In this document: piece after piece, positions 20,047-29,418 of the stretch
How positions within the stretch are numbered: position 1 is the stretch's first letter
Layout of the letters: each line of letters begins with the position of its first letter
From: Lachnospiraceae bacterium
GTDB taxonomy: Bacteria > Bacillota > Clostridia > Lachnospirales > Lachnospiraceae
Reading direction: 5' to 3'
Assembly (NCBI GenBank): GCA_009780115.1
Contig: WRAQ01000019.1
Span: forward strand, 1-58,421
Length of the DNA stretch: 58,421 nucleotides
Made by a program: the position numbers and the translations under genes
The notes under the pieces: model-generated
What the model was told of the DNA's origin: nothing
What the model saw: the letters and a program-made list of their open reading frames with translations, nothing else
The model's database searches: none

Positions 20047-20991
20047 CTAATCATTTGCGGTAAAATCATTGGTTGTGGTGTTATTGCCGGTATTAACAAA
20101 TGAATCAAGCGGAAGAATAGTTTCGGTGACACCATCATCATTCATGATAACGACCTTCATATGCGGCAAAATAGTTTCCATTGCTTCATAGAACATCCGC
20201 TTCTTTGTCATTTCGGGGAATTTCAAATATTCCTCATACATTGCATTAAATTTGGCCACTTCAACGTTTGCTTCCGCAATACGCTGAGCCCGTGATGATT
20301 CCGCTTCTCTGATTGTCCGGTCAACATTTGCCCGGGCTTCGGGAATAACTGCATTAACATATTCATTAGCTTTGTTGATAAATTCATCCATGTTCTGACG
20401 GGCATCTTCAACGCCTTTGAAAGCAACCTTAACCTCTTCTGTTGGCGGTTCGGCATCTTGAATTGTAACATTGCGGACAATGATGCCAAGGTCGTGGTAA
20501 TTAACTTTTTCAAACAACATATCTCTGATATTAGTTTGAATCTCACCCTTTCCAACCGTAAGGACAGCATCAATCGGATATGAAGCGATTACCGAACGGA
20601 TACAGTTCTGGGCAATGTTTTTCATTACCAGAATCGGGTTCTCGGCGACATAAGCAAATTTCAACGGGTCGGAAACCTGATAAATAATAATAAAATCGAC
20701 ATTAATAAAGTTGTAATCAGCCGTAATCATAACTGATTCTTCATTGATACTCTGACCGGTTACTTCATTAAAACCGATCGCGATTTCTCTGGTTGTTGTA
20801 TTGATTTTTTCGACTCTTTGCACCAAAGGAATCTTAAACTTGATACCCGGGGTTGATATGACGGCCGGTTTGCCAAATGTCGTAACTACGGCGGCATGCT
20901 GTTCGTCAAGGGTGTAAATACTGTTGGTCGCTACCAAAAGGACGATTACGCCCAAAATAAACAACCATATTGAGGTTCTTGCAATTTTCAT
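20047..20991 (-). CDS. hflK: HflK-like SPFH/prohibitin-domain membrane protein
   Basis: This 314-residue protein has one membrane segment at ~8-26 and then an SPFH domain (AVVTTFGKPAVISTPGIKFK) with a coiled-coil (TIREAESSRAQRIAEANVEV). Its position before the hflC-like gene supports HflK. It lacks the Gly-rich N-terminal segment of proteobacterial HflK. The likely role is to form a complex with HflC that tunes FtsH proteolysis. Structured element E1 lies 40 bp upstream. Confidence 0.85.
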   Translation of the reverse strand: MKIARTSIWLFILGVIVLLVATNSIYTLDEQHAAVVTTFGKPAVISTPGIKFKIPLVQRVEKINTTTREIAIGFNEVTGQSINEESVMITADYNFINVDFIIIYQVSDPLKFAYVAENPILVMKNIAQNCIRSVIASYPIDAVLTVGKGEIQTNIRDMLFEKVNYHDLGIIVRNVTIQDAEPPTEEVKVAFKGVEDARQNMDEFINKANEYVNAVIPEARANVDRTIREAESSRAQRIAEANVEVAKFNAMYEEYLKFPEMTKKRMFYEAMETILPHMKVVIMNDDGVTETILPLDSFVNTGNNTTTNDFTAND

Positions 20992-21032
20992 AATTTCCTT
21001 GCCTTTCTATGTATATGTATTATTAAAGTTCC

Positions 21033-21128
21033 GGAAGAATGGAGTTTACGACATTCTTCCCGTATGAAGAGCACTCGCGAAGCGAGGCTAGATTTTGTTG
21101 AACACAAACTTAGAAAATCTCTTCATAC
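21033..21128 (-). repeat. Structured intergenic element E1 (family 1, copy 1)
   Basis: GGAAGAATG (21033-21041) pairs with CATTCTTCC (21052-21060). A second compound hairpin pairs GTATGAAG (21062-21069) with CTTCATAC (21121-21128) and AGATTTT (21090-21096) with AAAATCT (21114-21120), with an inner CTCGC/GCGAG arm (21074-21086). Copies E2 and E3 share this plan. Confidence 0.8.
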
Positions 21129-21194
21129 TATCCTCATAAGTCTCTATCAGTTATCATAAAGTGACAGCGGCTTATTGTCAAGTTCCAAATGAAC

Positions 21195-21223
21195 CCAAAA
21201 AGGAGCAACCCAAAAGTTGCTCC
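21195..21223 (-). terminator. spoVG terminator
   Basis: GGAGCAAC (21202-21209) pairs with GTTGCTCC (21216-21223), and the minus strand continues with TTTTT. It lies ~90 bp after the spoVG stop codon. Confidence 0.8.
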
Positions 21224-21278
21224 AATGCCTTGTACAAGCGCCAAATCGCATTTAAGGCGATTCGTGTGCATTTTTTTG

Positions 21279-21307
21279 TTACAGTTCAGGTAAAACCTGC
21301 GCTGTAA
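21279..21307. repeat. TTACAG...CTGTAA hairpin sharing the D1 end
   Basis: TTACAGTTCAG, the first 11 bases of D1, opens a short hairpin: TTACAG with CTGTAA and CAGGT with ACCTG. It could be a deletion remnant of a D1-like element. No T run follows on the minus strand, so I do not call it a terminator. Confidence 0.5.
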
Positions 21308-21309
21308 TA

Positions 21310-21585
21310 CTAGTTAACGTTGTCCGGCAATAATAATGCCCGCTCATAACTTTCCAGAATAATCCGCTGGATTTTCTCCCGGGTTTCTGAATTAATCGGG
21401 TGAGCAATATCCCGGTATTCACCGTCAGCCGATTGTTTACTTGGCATTGCGATAAACATTCCCTTTTCGCCTTCAATCACTTTAATGTCGTGTATCACAA
21501 ACACATCGTCAATGGTTATAGATACAATAGCCCTCATCTTACCTTCCTTAGTGATCTTTCGCACGCGTACGTCTGTAATTTGCAT
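21310..21585 (-). CDS. spoVG: Septation/sporulation regulator SpoVG
   Basis: SpoVG is a small RNA/DNA-binding regulator found across Firmicutes. The 91-residue protein starts [11 protein letters not shown] and contains [20 protein letters not shown] and [17 protein letters not shown], all family hallmarks. The ATG at 21585 follows GGGAGG; an upstream ATG in frame has no site. It is monocistronic, with a terminator at 21195-21223. I could not assign its promoter with confidence. Confidence 0.97.
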   Translation of the reverse strand: MQITDVRVRKITKEGKMRAIVSITIDDVFVIHDIKVIEGEKGMFIAMPSKQSADGEYRDIAHPINSETREKIQRIILESYERALLLPDNVN

Positions 21586-21766
21586 GCTATAACCTCCCTC
21601 TGCAATGTATGAAAGCACACATAAGTGACTTTCATCAATGATTGTTAGTTGCTTATATCAAAACGACTAAGACTAAATCGTTTGACAGGCTTGTTATTTA
21701 ATATTAATACGCTGTTACGTAATATTTAAACAAGAATGTGAAGCATTCGCCGCCGGGCGGCCTTTT

Positions 21767-22885
21767 TTATATGACATATCTGTCATTTTTTTCAATTACA
21801 ATTTTAATTCCATCTTCCCCTTTATGATAAGAGTTCGCCCGGATAGTATCACGGCTTTCCACGATACAGTTTTCAATATGGGTATTGTCCCCAATATAAA
21901 CATCATTAAGAATAATCGAATTTTTGATATAACAGTTATTTCCGATAAATGATTTTTTGAAGATGACCGAATCTTCAACCGTGCCGTTAATAATACAACC
22001 GCTGGAAATCAAACTATTTTTGATATGAGCCCCATAATTGTATTTTGCCGGGGGTAAATCATCAACTTTTGAATAAATATCCGGATATTGACGGAAAAAG
22101 AAATCGCTGGTTTCCTGCTTTAAGAAATCCATATTTGTATTAAAATAATCCTCAACGGTTGCGATATTGCTCCAATAATCTTTTAATTTGTAACCAAAAA
22201 TACGTTTCATCCCTTTGTAACGAATCAAAATATCTTTGACGAAATCAAAACGGTCTTCCTCGGCACCCTTTTCAATCATTTCGATGAGCTGGCGGCGGCG
22301 CACAACATAAATCCCGCATGAAATCGTATTCGTCCTTGCGATGACCGGCTTCTCCTCAAACTCCTCAATCCGTCTTTCTTCATTCATCTTTAGAATGCCA
22401 TAACGGTCAACATTATATTCCGCTTCCAAATCTTTACATACAACGGTAATATCAGCTTTATGAGAAATATGATATTCAAGGACTTTGTTGAAGTCCATTT
22501 TATATATACAGTCACCCGATGAAATAACAACATAAGGTTCATGGCTATCTTTTAGAAAAGCCAGATTCTGCGCAATAGCATCCGCCGTACCACGATACCA
22601 AAAACTGTTTTCACTCGTCACCGCCGGGGTAAAGACCACCAAACCGCCTTGTTTCCGCCCAAAATCCCACCATTTCGATGAGCTTAAGTGTTCGTTCAAA
22701 CTACGGGCATTATATTGGGTAAAAACCGCCACTTTTTTGATATGCGAATTAGACATGTTGGATAAAGCAAAATCAATACTGCGATAACTTCCGGCGATCG
22801 GCATTGCACAAACTGCCCGCTTTTGTGAAAGTTCCCGCATCCGGTAATTGTTACCGCCCGCTAAAATAATCCCTATTGCCCTCAT
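21767..22885 (-). CDS. glgD: GlgD, regulatory paralogue of ADP-glucose pyrophosphorylase
   Basis: GlgD partners GlgC to make ADP-glucose for glycogen synthesis. The 372-residue protein keeps the nucleotidyltransferase fold ([20 protein letters not shown]) but the signature GGxGxR-like loop is altered to GGNNYRM, as expected for the regulatory subunit. A left-handed beta-helix of hexapeptide repeats ([20 protein letters not shown]) forms the C-terminal third. Its ATG overlaps the glgC stop by 4 bp, so the two subunits are translationally coupled. Confidence 0.92.
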   Translation of the reverse strand: MRAIGIILAGGNNYRMRELSQKRAVCAMPIAGSYRSIDFALSNMSNSHIKKVAVFTQYNARSLNEHLSSSKWWDFGRKQGGLVVFTPAVTSENSFWYRGTADAIAQNLAFLKDSHEPYVVISSGDCIYKMDFNKVLEYHISHKADITVVCKDLEAEYNVDRYGILKMNEERRIEEFEEKPVIARTNTISCGIYVVRRRQLIEMIEKGAEEDRFDFVKDILIRYKGMKRIFGYKLKDYWSNIATVEDYFNTNMDFLKQETSDFFFRQYPDIYSKVDDLPPAKYNYGAHIKNSLISSGCIINGTVEDSVIFKKSFIGNNCYIKNSIILNDVYIGDNTHIENCIVESRDTIRANSYHKGEDGIKIVIEKNDRYVI

Positions 22886-24156
22886 ACTTCGCCACCTGCC
22901 TTAATCAAAGATTTTCCGCTAGGAAGTAGGTTGTCCGGATAATCAGAAAGATCCGTAATCCCGAAAATAACCGTATTTTTGCCGACCGTTACTCCGGCTG
23001 GCACTGTACTTTTTTCACCAATTGTAACAATACCGCTGCTATAGATATGCGGGTCGGTTTCATTAGCAACTTCATCACCGATACCCAGCTTGACATCTGC
23101 CCCGACAACAACATTTTCCGCAACGATTGCTTTATAAAGCTCGCAGCCGGCACCAATATCAACATTGTTCATAATAATCGAGTCACGGACAATACAATCT
23201 TTGCCGATCGTCACCCCGCAACCAATCACGGAATTGTAAACTTTGCCGTAAACCCGTGTCCCTTCCCCGATGATGCACTTCTCAACCCAAGTATTGTCAG
23301 CGATATATTGGGGCGGCAAAATCTCTGATTTCGTATATATCTTCCAATATTCTTCATAGAGGTTAAATTCCGGAACGATATCAATAAGTTCCATATTGGC
23401 TTCCCAATATGATTCTAAAGTGCCAACGTCTTTCCAATAACCATTAAATTCATAAGCATATAATGATGCATCTTTTTTGTGACAATAGGGGATAACATGT
23501 TTGCCAAAATCAAGATTGGGAAGATCGGCATTATTAAGCAATGCTTCTTTTAAAGTCGCCCAGTTAAATATGTAAATACCCATCGAAGCCAAATTGCTCC
23601 GGGGGTTTTCCGGTTTTTCTTCAAAATCGGTAATCCGTTTGTCGCCGTCGGTAATCATAACTCCGAAACGCTTTGCTTCTTCAATCGGCACCGGCATAAC
23701 GGCAATCGTTACATCGGCATTTTTTGCCCTGTGGCATTCCAGCATAACATCATAGTCCATCTTATAAATATGGTCGCCCCCAAGAATCAAAACATAATCC
23801 GGGTTAAAGCTATCCATATAATCGAAGTTCTGATAAATTGCATTCGCCGTACCGGTATACCATTCACTATTGTTACTTTTTTCATAAGGCGGAAGAACTG
23901 TCACCCCGCCGATATTGCGGTCGAGGTCCCAGGGGATACCGATTCCGATATGGGTATTCAGCCGCAGGGGCTGATACTGCGTTAAGACACCTACCGTGTC
24001 AACGCCGGAATTAATACAATTACTTAATGGAAAATCAATGATCCGGTATTTTCCGCCAAAAGCCACGGCCGGCTTGGCTACTTTTGAAGTTAGTACACCT
24101 AACCGGCTTCCCTGTCCGCCGGCCAATAGCATGGCAATCATTTCTTTCTTAATCAT
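22882..24156 (-). CDS. glgC: Glucose-1-phosphate adenylyltransferase
   Basis: GlgC makes ADP-glucose from ATP and glucose 1-phosphate, the committed step of glycogen synthesis. The 424-residue protein has the catalytic loop [13 protein letters not shown] (~11-23), the substrate motif [10 protein letters not shown] and FEEKP, and a hexapeptide-repeat C-terminus. The ATG at 24156 follows GGAGCAGGT. It is the first gene of the glgC-glgD pair. An extended -10 promoter at 24290-24298 would leave a leader of ~125 nt. Confidence 0.95.
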   Translation of the reverse strand: MIKKEMIAMLLAGGQGSRLGVLTSKVAKPAVAFGGKYRIIDFPLSNCINSGVDTVGVLTQYQPLRLNTHIGIGIPWDLDRNIGGVTVLPPYEKSNNSEWYTGTANAIYQNFDYMDSFNPDYVLILGGDHIYKMDYDVMLECHRAKNADVTIAVMPVPIEEAKRFGVMITDGDKRITDFEEKPENPRSNLASMGIYIFNWATLKEALLNNADLPNLDFGKHVIPYCHKKDASLYAYEFNGYWKDVGTLESYWEANMELIDIVPEFNLYEEYWKIYTKSEILPPQYIADNTWVEKCIIGEGTRVYGKVYNSVIGCGVTIGKDCIVRDSIIMNNVDIGAGCELYKAIVAENVVVGADVKLGIGDEVANETDPHIYSSGIVTIGEKSTVPAGVTVGKNTVIFGITDLSDYPDNLLPSGKSLIKAGGEV

Positions 24157-24534
24157 ACCTGCTCCAATCTGCCTGTAAACTTATTTGTGTATATGGCATA
24201 CTATATACTTAGTAATATATATGATGCGCGTAAAACCGCGCCGTCATCTTAACGGATATTATGCCCTCACCAAGGTTATGCGTAAAATTATTATACCATA
24301 CATTTTTGAAAAAATAAATGATTTTTACTAAAAATTTACTTGATTTTCGCATTTTTATTACTAAATTTGACAAGATATTTTTTGATTACAATCAATTCTT
24401 TGATTTTTCTCTATATTTAGTGCTAAAAAAATCTAATTTATCAATATCTTGTTGTTTAAATATCCCAAACAAAATATAGCTCTGGTTTTTTTACCAATTA
24501 ATGGTTATAATAAAATTCAAGAAAGGTTTTACTT
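24157..24534. other. Divergent glgC / murC intergenic region (378 bp)
   Basis: This AT-rich region separates divergent genes. It contains a minus-strand extended -10 promoter (24290-24298) and, on the plus strand, TATAAT at 24506-24511 without a good -35. I see no gene or strong hairpin. Confidence 0.5.
24290..24298 (-). promoter_or_regulatory. Probable glgC promoter (extended -10)
   Basis: The minus strand reads TGGTATAAT, an extended -10 element (TGnTATAAT). No clear -35 is present. Confidence 0.45.
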
Positions 24535-25968
24535 ATGTACAAAATCGATTTTAATAACCCTATTCATATTTATTTTATGGGCATCGGCGGCATCAGTATG
24601 AGCGGCCTTGCAGAAATTTTATTAGACGAAGGTTTTACCGTCTCCGGCTCTGACATGAAGGAAACTGCTTTGACCAAAACTCTTACCGGGAAAGGCGCGT
24701 TTATTTTTTACGGCCAATGTCCGGAAAATTTGAACCGCCGCCCCGATGTCCCTGATATCGACCTTGTTGTTTATACTGCCGCAATCAAAGATGATAATCC
24801 GGAATTTATCGCAATGAAGGAAAAAAATCTTAAATCAATTACCCGGGCCGACCTGCTAGGGCAAATCATGAAAAACTATGATAAACCTATCGCTATCGCC
24901 GGTACCCATGGCAAAACCACTACCACCGGAATGGTTTCAGAGATTTTGCTGACCGCCGGCCTCGACCCTACTTTAAGCATTGGCGGAATCCTTAATTCAA
25001 TCAAAGGAAATTTGCGGATTGGCAAATCCGAATATTTCGTCACCGAGGCTTGCGAATATACCAATAGCTTTTTAAGCTTTTTCCCCAAAATCGGAATCAT
25101 ATTAAATATAGAAGCGGACCATTTGGATTTTTTTAAAGATGTTAAGCAAATCCGTAAATCATTCCATGATTTTGCCGCCCTGCTGCCGGAAGATGGTTTG
25201 CTGATTATTAATGGTGATATAGATGAAATTGCCGAGGTTACGTCTGGTTTGAAGTGCAAAGTCATCACCTATGGGCTTAACCCGTCTTATGATTATTATG
25301 CTTCCGATATTAGCTATGATAATGAAGCCCGGCCTACTTTTACGATTAAGTCAAAACCAATAGCTGACGTAAAAGCGGCGGAACTGCCGCTTACCGCTGA
25401 TAAATATACCCTAGGTTCACGGGGGGAACACAATGTAATGAACGCCCTTTCCGCGATTGCGCTTTCTGATTTTCTTGGAATTAACCCGCAGGATGTTAAG
25501 GAAGCACTTAAGAAATTCACCGGTACCAAACGGCGATTTGAAGAAAAAGGGAAATGTGCCGGTTTTACGATTGTTGATGATTATGCCCATCACCCGACCG
25601 AAATAGAAGCGACCCTGAAAACCGCCCGTAATTATCCCCACCGTGATATCTGGTGCGTTTTCCAGCCCCATACCTATACCCGGACCAAGGTTTTTATCAA
25701 GGAATTTGCCGCCGCCCTTTCCCTTGCAGACAAAATTATCGTGACTGATATTTATGCAGCAAGAGAAAAAAATACCACCGGAATCAGCGCAAAAGACCTT
25801 GCCGATAAAGTTTCTTCGCTTGGCAAGGAGTGCTATTACCTCCCTACCGCTGATAGCTTTGAAGCAGCCGAAAAATTTATTTTAAAAAATTTAAAAAAAG
25901 ATGACCTGTTGATAACTATGGGTGCCGGAGATGTTGTAAATATTGGCGATAACCTGCTAAAAAAATAA
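24535..25968 (+). CDS. murC: UDP-N-acetylmuramate--L-alanine ligase
   Basis: MurC adds L-Ala to UDP-MurNAc in peptidoglycan precursor synthesis. The 477-residue protein has the N-terminal Gly-rich UDP-binding loop GIGGISMSGLAEIL, the ATP loop GTHGKTTTTGM (~122-132), the central EAD-type metal site (NIEADHLDFF) and the C-terminal domain (DDYAHHPTEIEATL). The ATG at 24535 has AAAGG upstream. The frame ends at a strong terminator (25981-26030), so it is probably expressed alone. Confidence 0.97.
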   Translation: MYKIDFNNPIHIYFMGIGGISMSGLAEILLDEGFTVSGSDMKETALTKTLTGKGAFIFYGQCPENLNRRPDVPDIDLVVYTAAIKDDNPEFIAMKEKNLKSITRADLLGQIMKNYDKPIAIAGTHGKTTTTGMVSEILLTAGLDPTLSIGGILNSIKGNLRIGKSEYFVTEACEYTNSFLSFFPKIGIILNIEADHLDFFKDVKQIRKSFHDFAALLPEDGLLIINGDIDEIAEVTSGLKCKVITYGLNPSYDYYASDISYDNEARPTFTIKSKPIADVKAAELPLTADKYTLGSRGEHNVMNALSAIALSDFLGINPQDVKEALKKFTGTKRRFEEKGKCAGFTIVDDYAHHPTEIEATLKTARNYPHRDIWCVFQPHTYTRTKVFIKEFAAALSLADKIIVTDIYAAREKNTTGISAKDLADKVSSLGKECYYLPTADSFEAAEKFILKNLKKDDLLITMGAGDVVNIGDNLLKK

Positions 25969-25980
25969 GATGTACACTTT

Positions 25981-26030
25981 ATCCACATTTTTAAAAGTGA
26001 TTTTCCGGACAAAAATGTGGATATTTTTTT
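25981..26030 (+). terminator. murC terminator
   Basis: ATCCACATTTTT (25981-25992) pairs perfectly with AAAAATGTGGAT (26011-26022), followed by a run of T. The stem arms look like inverted DnaA boxes, but the terminator explains them. Confidence 0.85.
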
Positions 26031-26067
26031 GTCAAATTTGCTTCAAATTTAGCTTGTTTGCTATAGA

Positions 26068-26094
26068 TTATCCACATTGTCCACGTTGTCCACA
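26068..26094 (+). promoter_or_regulatory. Tandem trio of DnaA-box-like 9-mers
   Basis: Three 9-mers lie end to end with no spacing: TTATCCACA, TTGTCCACG, TTGTCCACA. The first matches the DnaA-box consensus exactly and the third has one change. They lie ~70 bp upstream of the -10 of a replication-gene operon. DnaA regulation is an inference. Confidence 0.55.
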
Positions 26095-26160
26095 CAAGGC
26101 TTAACGCTAGTATTTCAGGGCATTTGAGACGAATTAACTATTCCATTTTTTCATATAGTG

Positions 26161-26169
26161 TGCTATACT
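26161..26169 (+). promoter_or_regulatory. Probable promoter of the dnaD-like operon
   Basis: TGCTATACT is an extended -10 (TGnTATACT) ending 40 bp before the chosen start. No good -35 is visible. Confidence 0.45.
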
Positions 26170-26208
26170 CATTTTTGCTGAATGAAATATGAATTAGGTG
26201 GGATAGTG

Positions 26209-27225
26209 ATGAGTCCTTTTAGGATATATAATGATTGTGAAGATGCAACGATTGTGTCCAATATTTTTATTGATGAGTACATGAAAGATGCCAATTATGC
26301 GCAGGTCAAAATTTATCTGTATTTGATTCGGATGATTAGTGCAAATAAAGATACCAACATTGCCGACATTGCCGACAAATTTAACTACACCGAAGAAGAT
26401 ACCGAACGGGCCCTTAAGCATTGGGAAAAAAACGGCCTGCTTGGTTTGGAATATGACGAGCATAAAAATATCATCGGGATTCACCGCAAAAATGTCCCAA
26501 CCCGCAATAAACCGGTGCCAACTGATATGGCTCCAATCCCGGAGGCAGAAAAAGATGTATTTGCCAAACGGGTTTATTCATTAGACGAGCTTAAAGCTTT
26601 TAAGGAAACCGAAGAAACTTCCCAACTGCTTTTTGTCGCCGAAAAATATTTAGGGAAAACGCTTAGCCCTTCCGATATCAAGACCATTTTGTTCTTTATA
26701 GATGTTCTTAACTTTTCCAGTGATTTAATCGACTACTTGATTCAATATTGTGTTGAGCGCGGCAAAAAAGACTTCCGTTATATCGAAAAAGTAGCAATCA
26801 GTTGGGCTGAAGAAGGCATCACTACGCCTAAACAAGCCGCAAAATCCGCCCGCAAATATGACAAAATTGTTTATGATGTAATGAAAGCGCTTGGTAAGCA
26901 ATCAAGCCCAACGAAAGCCGAAGCCGACTACATAATGCGCTGGGTACGGGAGTTTGGTTTTAGTGCTGAAATCATTTACGAAGCATGTGAGCGGACAGTG
27001 CTTGCTGTTGACAATCACCGCTTTGATTATTGCAATAAAATTCTAGCTAATTGGAAAAGCCAAAACGTCAATAATATGGCGGATATCCAGCGGGTTGATG
27101 CCGCCTTTACCCGCAAACCGGCCGCCGGGGGTAATAAAAATAACGGCAAAACAACATTATTTAATCAATTTAAGCAAAATCATTATGATTTCGAAGCCCT
27201 TGAGCGCGAAATCAGAAGCAACTAG
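26209..27225 (+). CDS. DnaD-domain replication protein
   Basis: DnaD/DnaB-type proteins remodel the origin and help load the helicase in low-GC Gram-positives. The 338-residue protein has an N-terminal winged-helix-like segment (~1-90), then two DnaD/DnaB_2 modules, the first near FVAEKYLGKTLSPSDIKTI and the second ending in WAEEGI or the related ILANWKSQNV. I chose ATG 26209, which AGGTGG precedes by ~7 nt; a start nine codons earlier has no site. The loader gene begins 13 bp after its stop. Confidence 0.88.
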   Translation: MSPFRIYNDCEDATIVSNIFIDEYMKDANYAQVKIYLYLIRMISANKDTNIADIADKFNYTEEDTERALKHWEKNGLLGLEYDEHKNIIGIHRKNVPTRNKPVPTDMAPIPEAEKDVFAKRVYSLDELKAFKETEETSQLLFVAEKYLGKTLSPSDIKTILFFIDVLNFSSDLIDYLIQYCVERGKKDFRYIEKVAISWAEEGITTPKQAAKSARKYDKIVYDVMKALGKQSSPTKAEADYIMRWVREFGFSAEIIYEACERTVLAVDNHRFDYCNKILANWKSQNVNNMADIQRVDAAFTRKPAAGGNKNNGKTTLFNQFKQNHYDFEALEREIRSN

Positions 27226-27238
27226 CAAGGAGAATGCC

Positions 27239-28210
27239 GTGGGGCTTAGCAACGTTCAATATGATGAAATAATGCGGATGTATGAAAGACGGCGGGATGA
27301 TAACCGTCATCGTTTAGAGAAACGCCGCATTCATGTTTATGAAAATATCAGCAGCTTTAAGGAACTTGATTCTGATATCGCCTCCCTCTCGGTAATACAG
27401 GCAAAAAAATATCTTAGCGGTGATGAAAACGCTATCACTTTATCCAAAACTTTGTTAACTGAAAAAATTAAAGCAAAAGAAGAGCTATTATTAAACGCCG
27501 GCTTTACTTTGGATTACCTTAATCCCAATTATGAATGCCCGGATTGTGAGGATACCGGTTATACCGGACAACAAAAATGCCATTGTTTAAGGCAAGCGAT
27601 TATCGATTTACTTTATGATCAATCCGGAATTAAGGAGATGCTAAAAAAAGAAAATTTCTCGCAGCTCGATTTTAGTTATCATCAGGGGGAAGACCTTACG
27701 CGTTTCAAAAACTCTGTTGAAATTTGCCAAACGTTTTGTGAAAACTTTGACTACCGGAATTTCTTTTTTTATGGTACAGTAGGCACAGGTAAATCGTTTT
27801 TATCCGGTTGTGTCGCCAAAGCCTTGATTGATAAAGGATTATCCGTTATTTATTATACCGCAACTGAATTTTTTGCAACGATATCCCGGTTTACTTTTGA
27901 TTATAATACCAAGGACGAACTTTATACATTACGCGAAGACTTGGCTAACTGCGATTTATTAATTATTGATGATCTTGGTACCGAGTTAGCTAATAATTTT
28001 ACGATACCACAGCTTTTTACTTACATAAATACGCGTCATCTTAATCAAAAAGCAACGATTATTTCGACTAATTTGTCGCTTGAAGAATTTAAAATGCTCT
28101 ATTCAGACCGGATTTTTTCGCGGATATACAGTAAATATGAGTTTCTTTATTTTAGCGGGCCCGATATCCGGATTATGAAAAAACGAAAAGCAAAGATGGA
28201 AGGAAAATAA
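27239..28210 (+). CDS. DnaC/DnaI-like helicase loader ATPase
   Basis: This AAA+ protein probably loads the replicative helicase. The 323-residue product has an N-terminal zinc group (CPDCEDTGYTGQQKCHC), the Walker A YGTVGTGKSF, the Walker B LLIIDDLGTE and a sensor segment IISTNLSLEEF. The start is GTG at 27239, with AAGGAG 6 nt upstream. The frame is open for 48 codons further, through the end of the dnaD-like gene, but has no site there. It forms an operon with the dnaD-like gene and prs. Confidence 0.88.
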   Translation: MGLSNVQYDEIMRMYERRRDDNRHRLEKRRIHVYENISSFKELDSDIASLSVIQAKKYLSGDENAITLSKTLLTEKIKAKEELLLNAGFTLDYLNPNYECPDCEDTGYTGQQKCHCLRQAIIDLLYDQSGIKEMLKKENFSQLDFSYHQGEDLTRFKNSVEICQTFCENFDYRNFFFYGTVGTGKSFLSGCVAKALIDKGLSVIYYTATEFFATISRFTFDYNTKDELYTLREDLANCDLLIIDDLGTELANNFTIPQLFTYINTRHLNQKATIISTNLSLEEFKMLYSDRIFSRIYSKYEFLYFSGPDIRIMKKRKAKMEGK

Positions 28211-28211
28211 A

Positions 28212-29390
28212 ATGTCAAAACGTGTAGATGTACTCCAACTAGAAACTATCCCGGCCGGTTCCCTTGCCATCATTCCGCTGGAAGGCTGCAAGAACTTAGG
28301 CGAAAAAGTCGATGAATATCTGGTCGAATGGCGGACCGCCAGAGAAAACGAACATAAAGACAGTCTGGCTTTTACCGGCTATCAAAGAGATACCTATATT
28401 TTGAAAGCAAAGGTCCCGCGTTTCGGGACCGGGGAAGCCAAGGGGGTTATTCAAGAATCAGTTCGCGGCACCGACCTTTACCTTTTGGTTGATGTCTGCA
28501 ATCATAGCCTGACCTACCCATTGTTCGGCAAAGATAACCATATGTCGCCCGACGACCATTACCAAGACCTTAAGCGGATTATCGCCGCCGTCGGCGGAAA
28601 AGCAAGACGTATTACTGTCTTTATGCCTTTTCTTTACGAAAGCCGGCAGGACAAAAGAACAGCAAGAGAATCGCTTGACTGCGCAGTTGCTTTGCAAGAA
28701 ATGATTAAGATGGGCGTAGATAATATTATTACTTTTGATGCCCATGACCCCCGGGTACAAAATGCGATTCCCTTACATGGTTTCGAAACGATTCAACCGG
28801 CTTACCAGTTTATTAAAGGATTACTTGCCAATGTCAGCGGGCTCAAAATCGACAAAGAGCATTTGATGGCGATTAGCCCGGATGAGGGGGGGATGAGCCG
28901 GGCTATTTATATTGCCGATGTCCTTAAAGTTGACATGGGTATGTTCTACAAACGCCGCGATTACACAAAAGTTGTCGATGGCCGGAATCCGATTATTGCC
29001 CACGAATTTCTTGGTTCAAATGTCGAAGGGAAAGATATGATTATCATTGATGATATGATTTCCTCCGGCGAAAGTGCAATTGAAGTGGCAACAGAGCTTA
29101 AAGAGCGCAAGGCAGGCCGCATTTTCGTCTGTTCAACTTTTGGTCTCTTCACCGGCGGCTTAGAACGCTTCGACAAAGCCTTCGAGAACGGCATTATTGA
29201 CCGTGTCCTTACGACGAACTTGATTTACCAATCACCGGAACTGTTAAAGCGGGAGTGGTATATTAACTGTGATATGAGTAAGTATATTGCTTACTTGATT
29301 GATACGCTTAATCATGATGCTTCGATTAGTGGTTTGCTTGACCCGAATGACCGGATTCGGAATGCTGTTGAAAGATATGAGCGGGGGTAA
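28212..29390 (+). CDS. prs: Ribose-phosphate pyrophosphokinase
   Basis: PRPP synthetase makes 5-phosphoribosyl diphosphate for nucleotide and amino-acid synthesis. The 392-residue protein is longer than the usual ~315 because of an N-terminal extension and inserts. It has FLYESRQDKRTARES (the ATP-binding loop region), the PRPP-binding motif IIIDDMISSGESAIEVA and the conserved SPDEGGMSRA. It begins one base after the loader stop. The longer form is seen in some Clostridia; assignment to a subclass is uncertain. Confidence 0.92.
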   Translation: MSKRVDVLQLETIPAGSLAIIPLEGCKNLGEKVDEYLVEWRTARENEHKDSLAFTGYQRDTYILKAKVPRFGTGEAKGVIQESVRGTDLYLLVDVCNHSLTYPLFGKDNHMSPDDHYQDLKRIIAAVGGKARRITVFMPFLYESRQDKRTARESLDCAVALQEMIKMGVDNIITFDAHDPRVQNAIPLHGFETIQPAYQFIKGLLANVSGLKIDKEHLMAISPDEGGMSRAIYIADVLKVDMGMFYKRRDYTKVVDGRNPIIAHEFLGSNVEGKDMIIIDDMISSGESAIEVATELKERKAGRIFVCSTFGLFTGGLERFDKAFENGIIDRVLTTNLIYQSPELLKREWYINCDMSKYIAYLIDTLNHDASISGLLDPNDRIRNAVERYERG

Positions 29391-29418
29391 GGGGGGGAGA
29401 GCCGCCGAAAAAATGCTA

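Larger units (their letters stand above)
20992..21309. other. spoVG-hflK spacer (318 bp)
   Basis: In minus-strand order it contains a TTACAG/CTGTAA hairpin (21307-21279), the spoVG terminator (21223-21195) and element E1 (21128-21033). No gene is visible. Confidence 0.6.

Noticed and set aside
21727-21770. GCCGCC/GGCGGC hairpin beside the end of glgD
   Set aside because: The T run is on the plus side, so it would not end the minus-strand glgD transcript; no plus-strand gene ends here.
25979-26094. A replication origin, because of several DnaA-box-like words
   Set aside because: dnaA, dnaN and rpmH are absent, no AT-rich unwinding tract is evident, and two of the words form the murC terminator.
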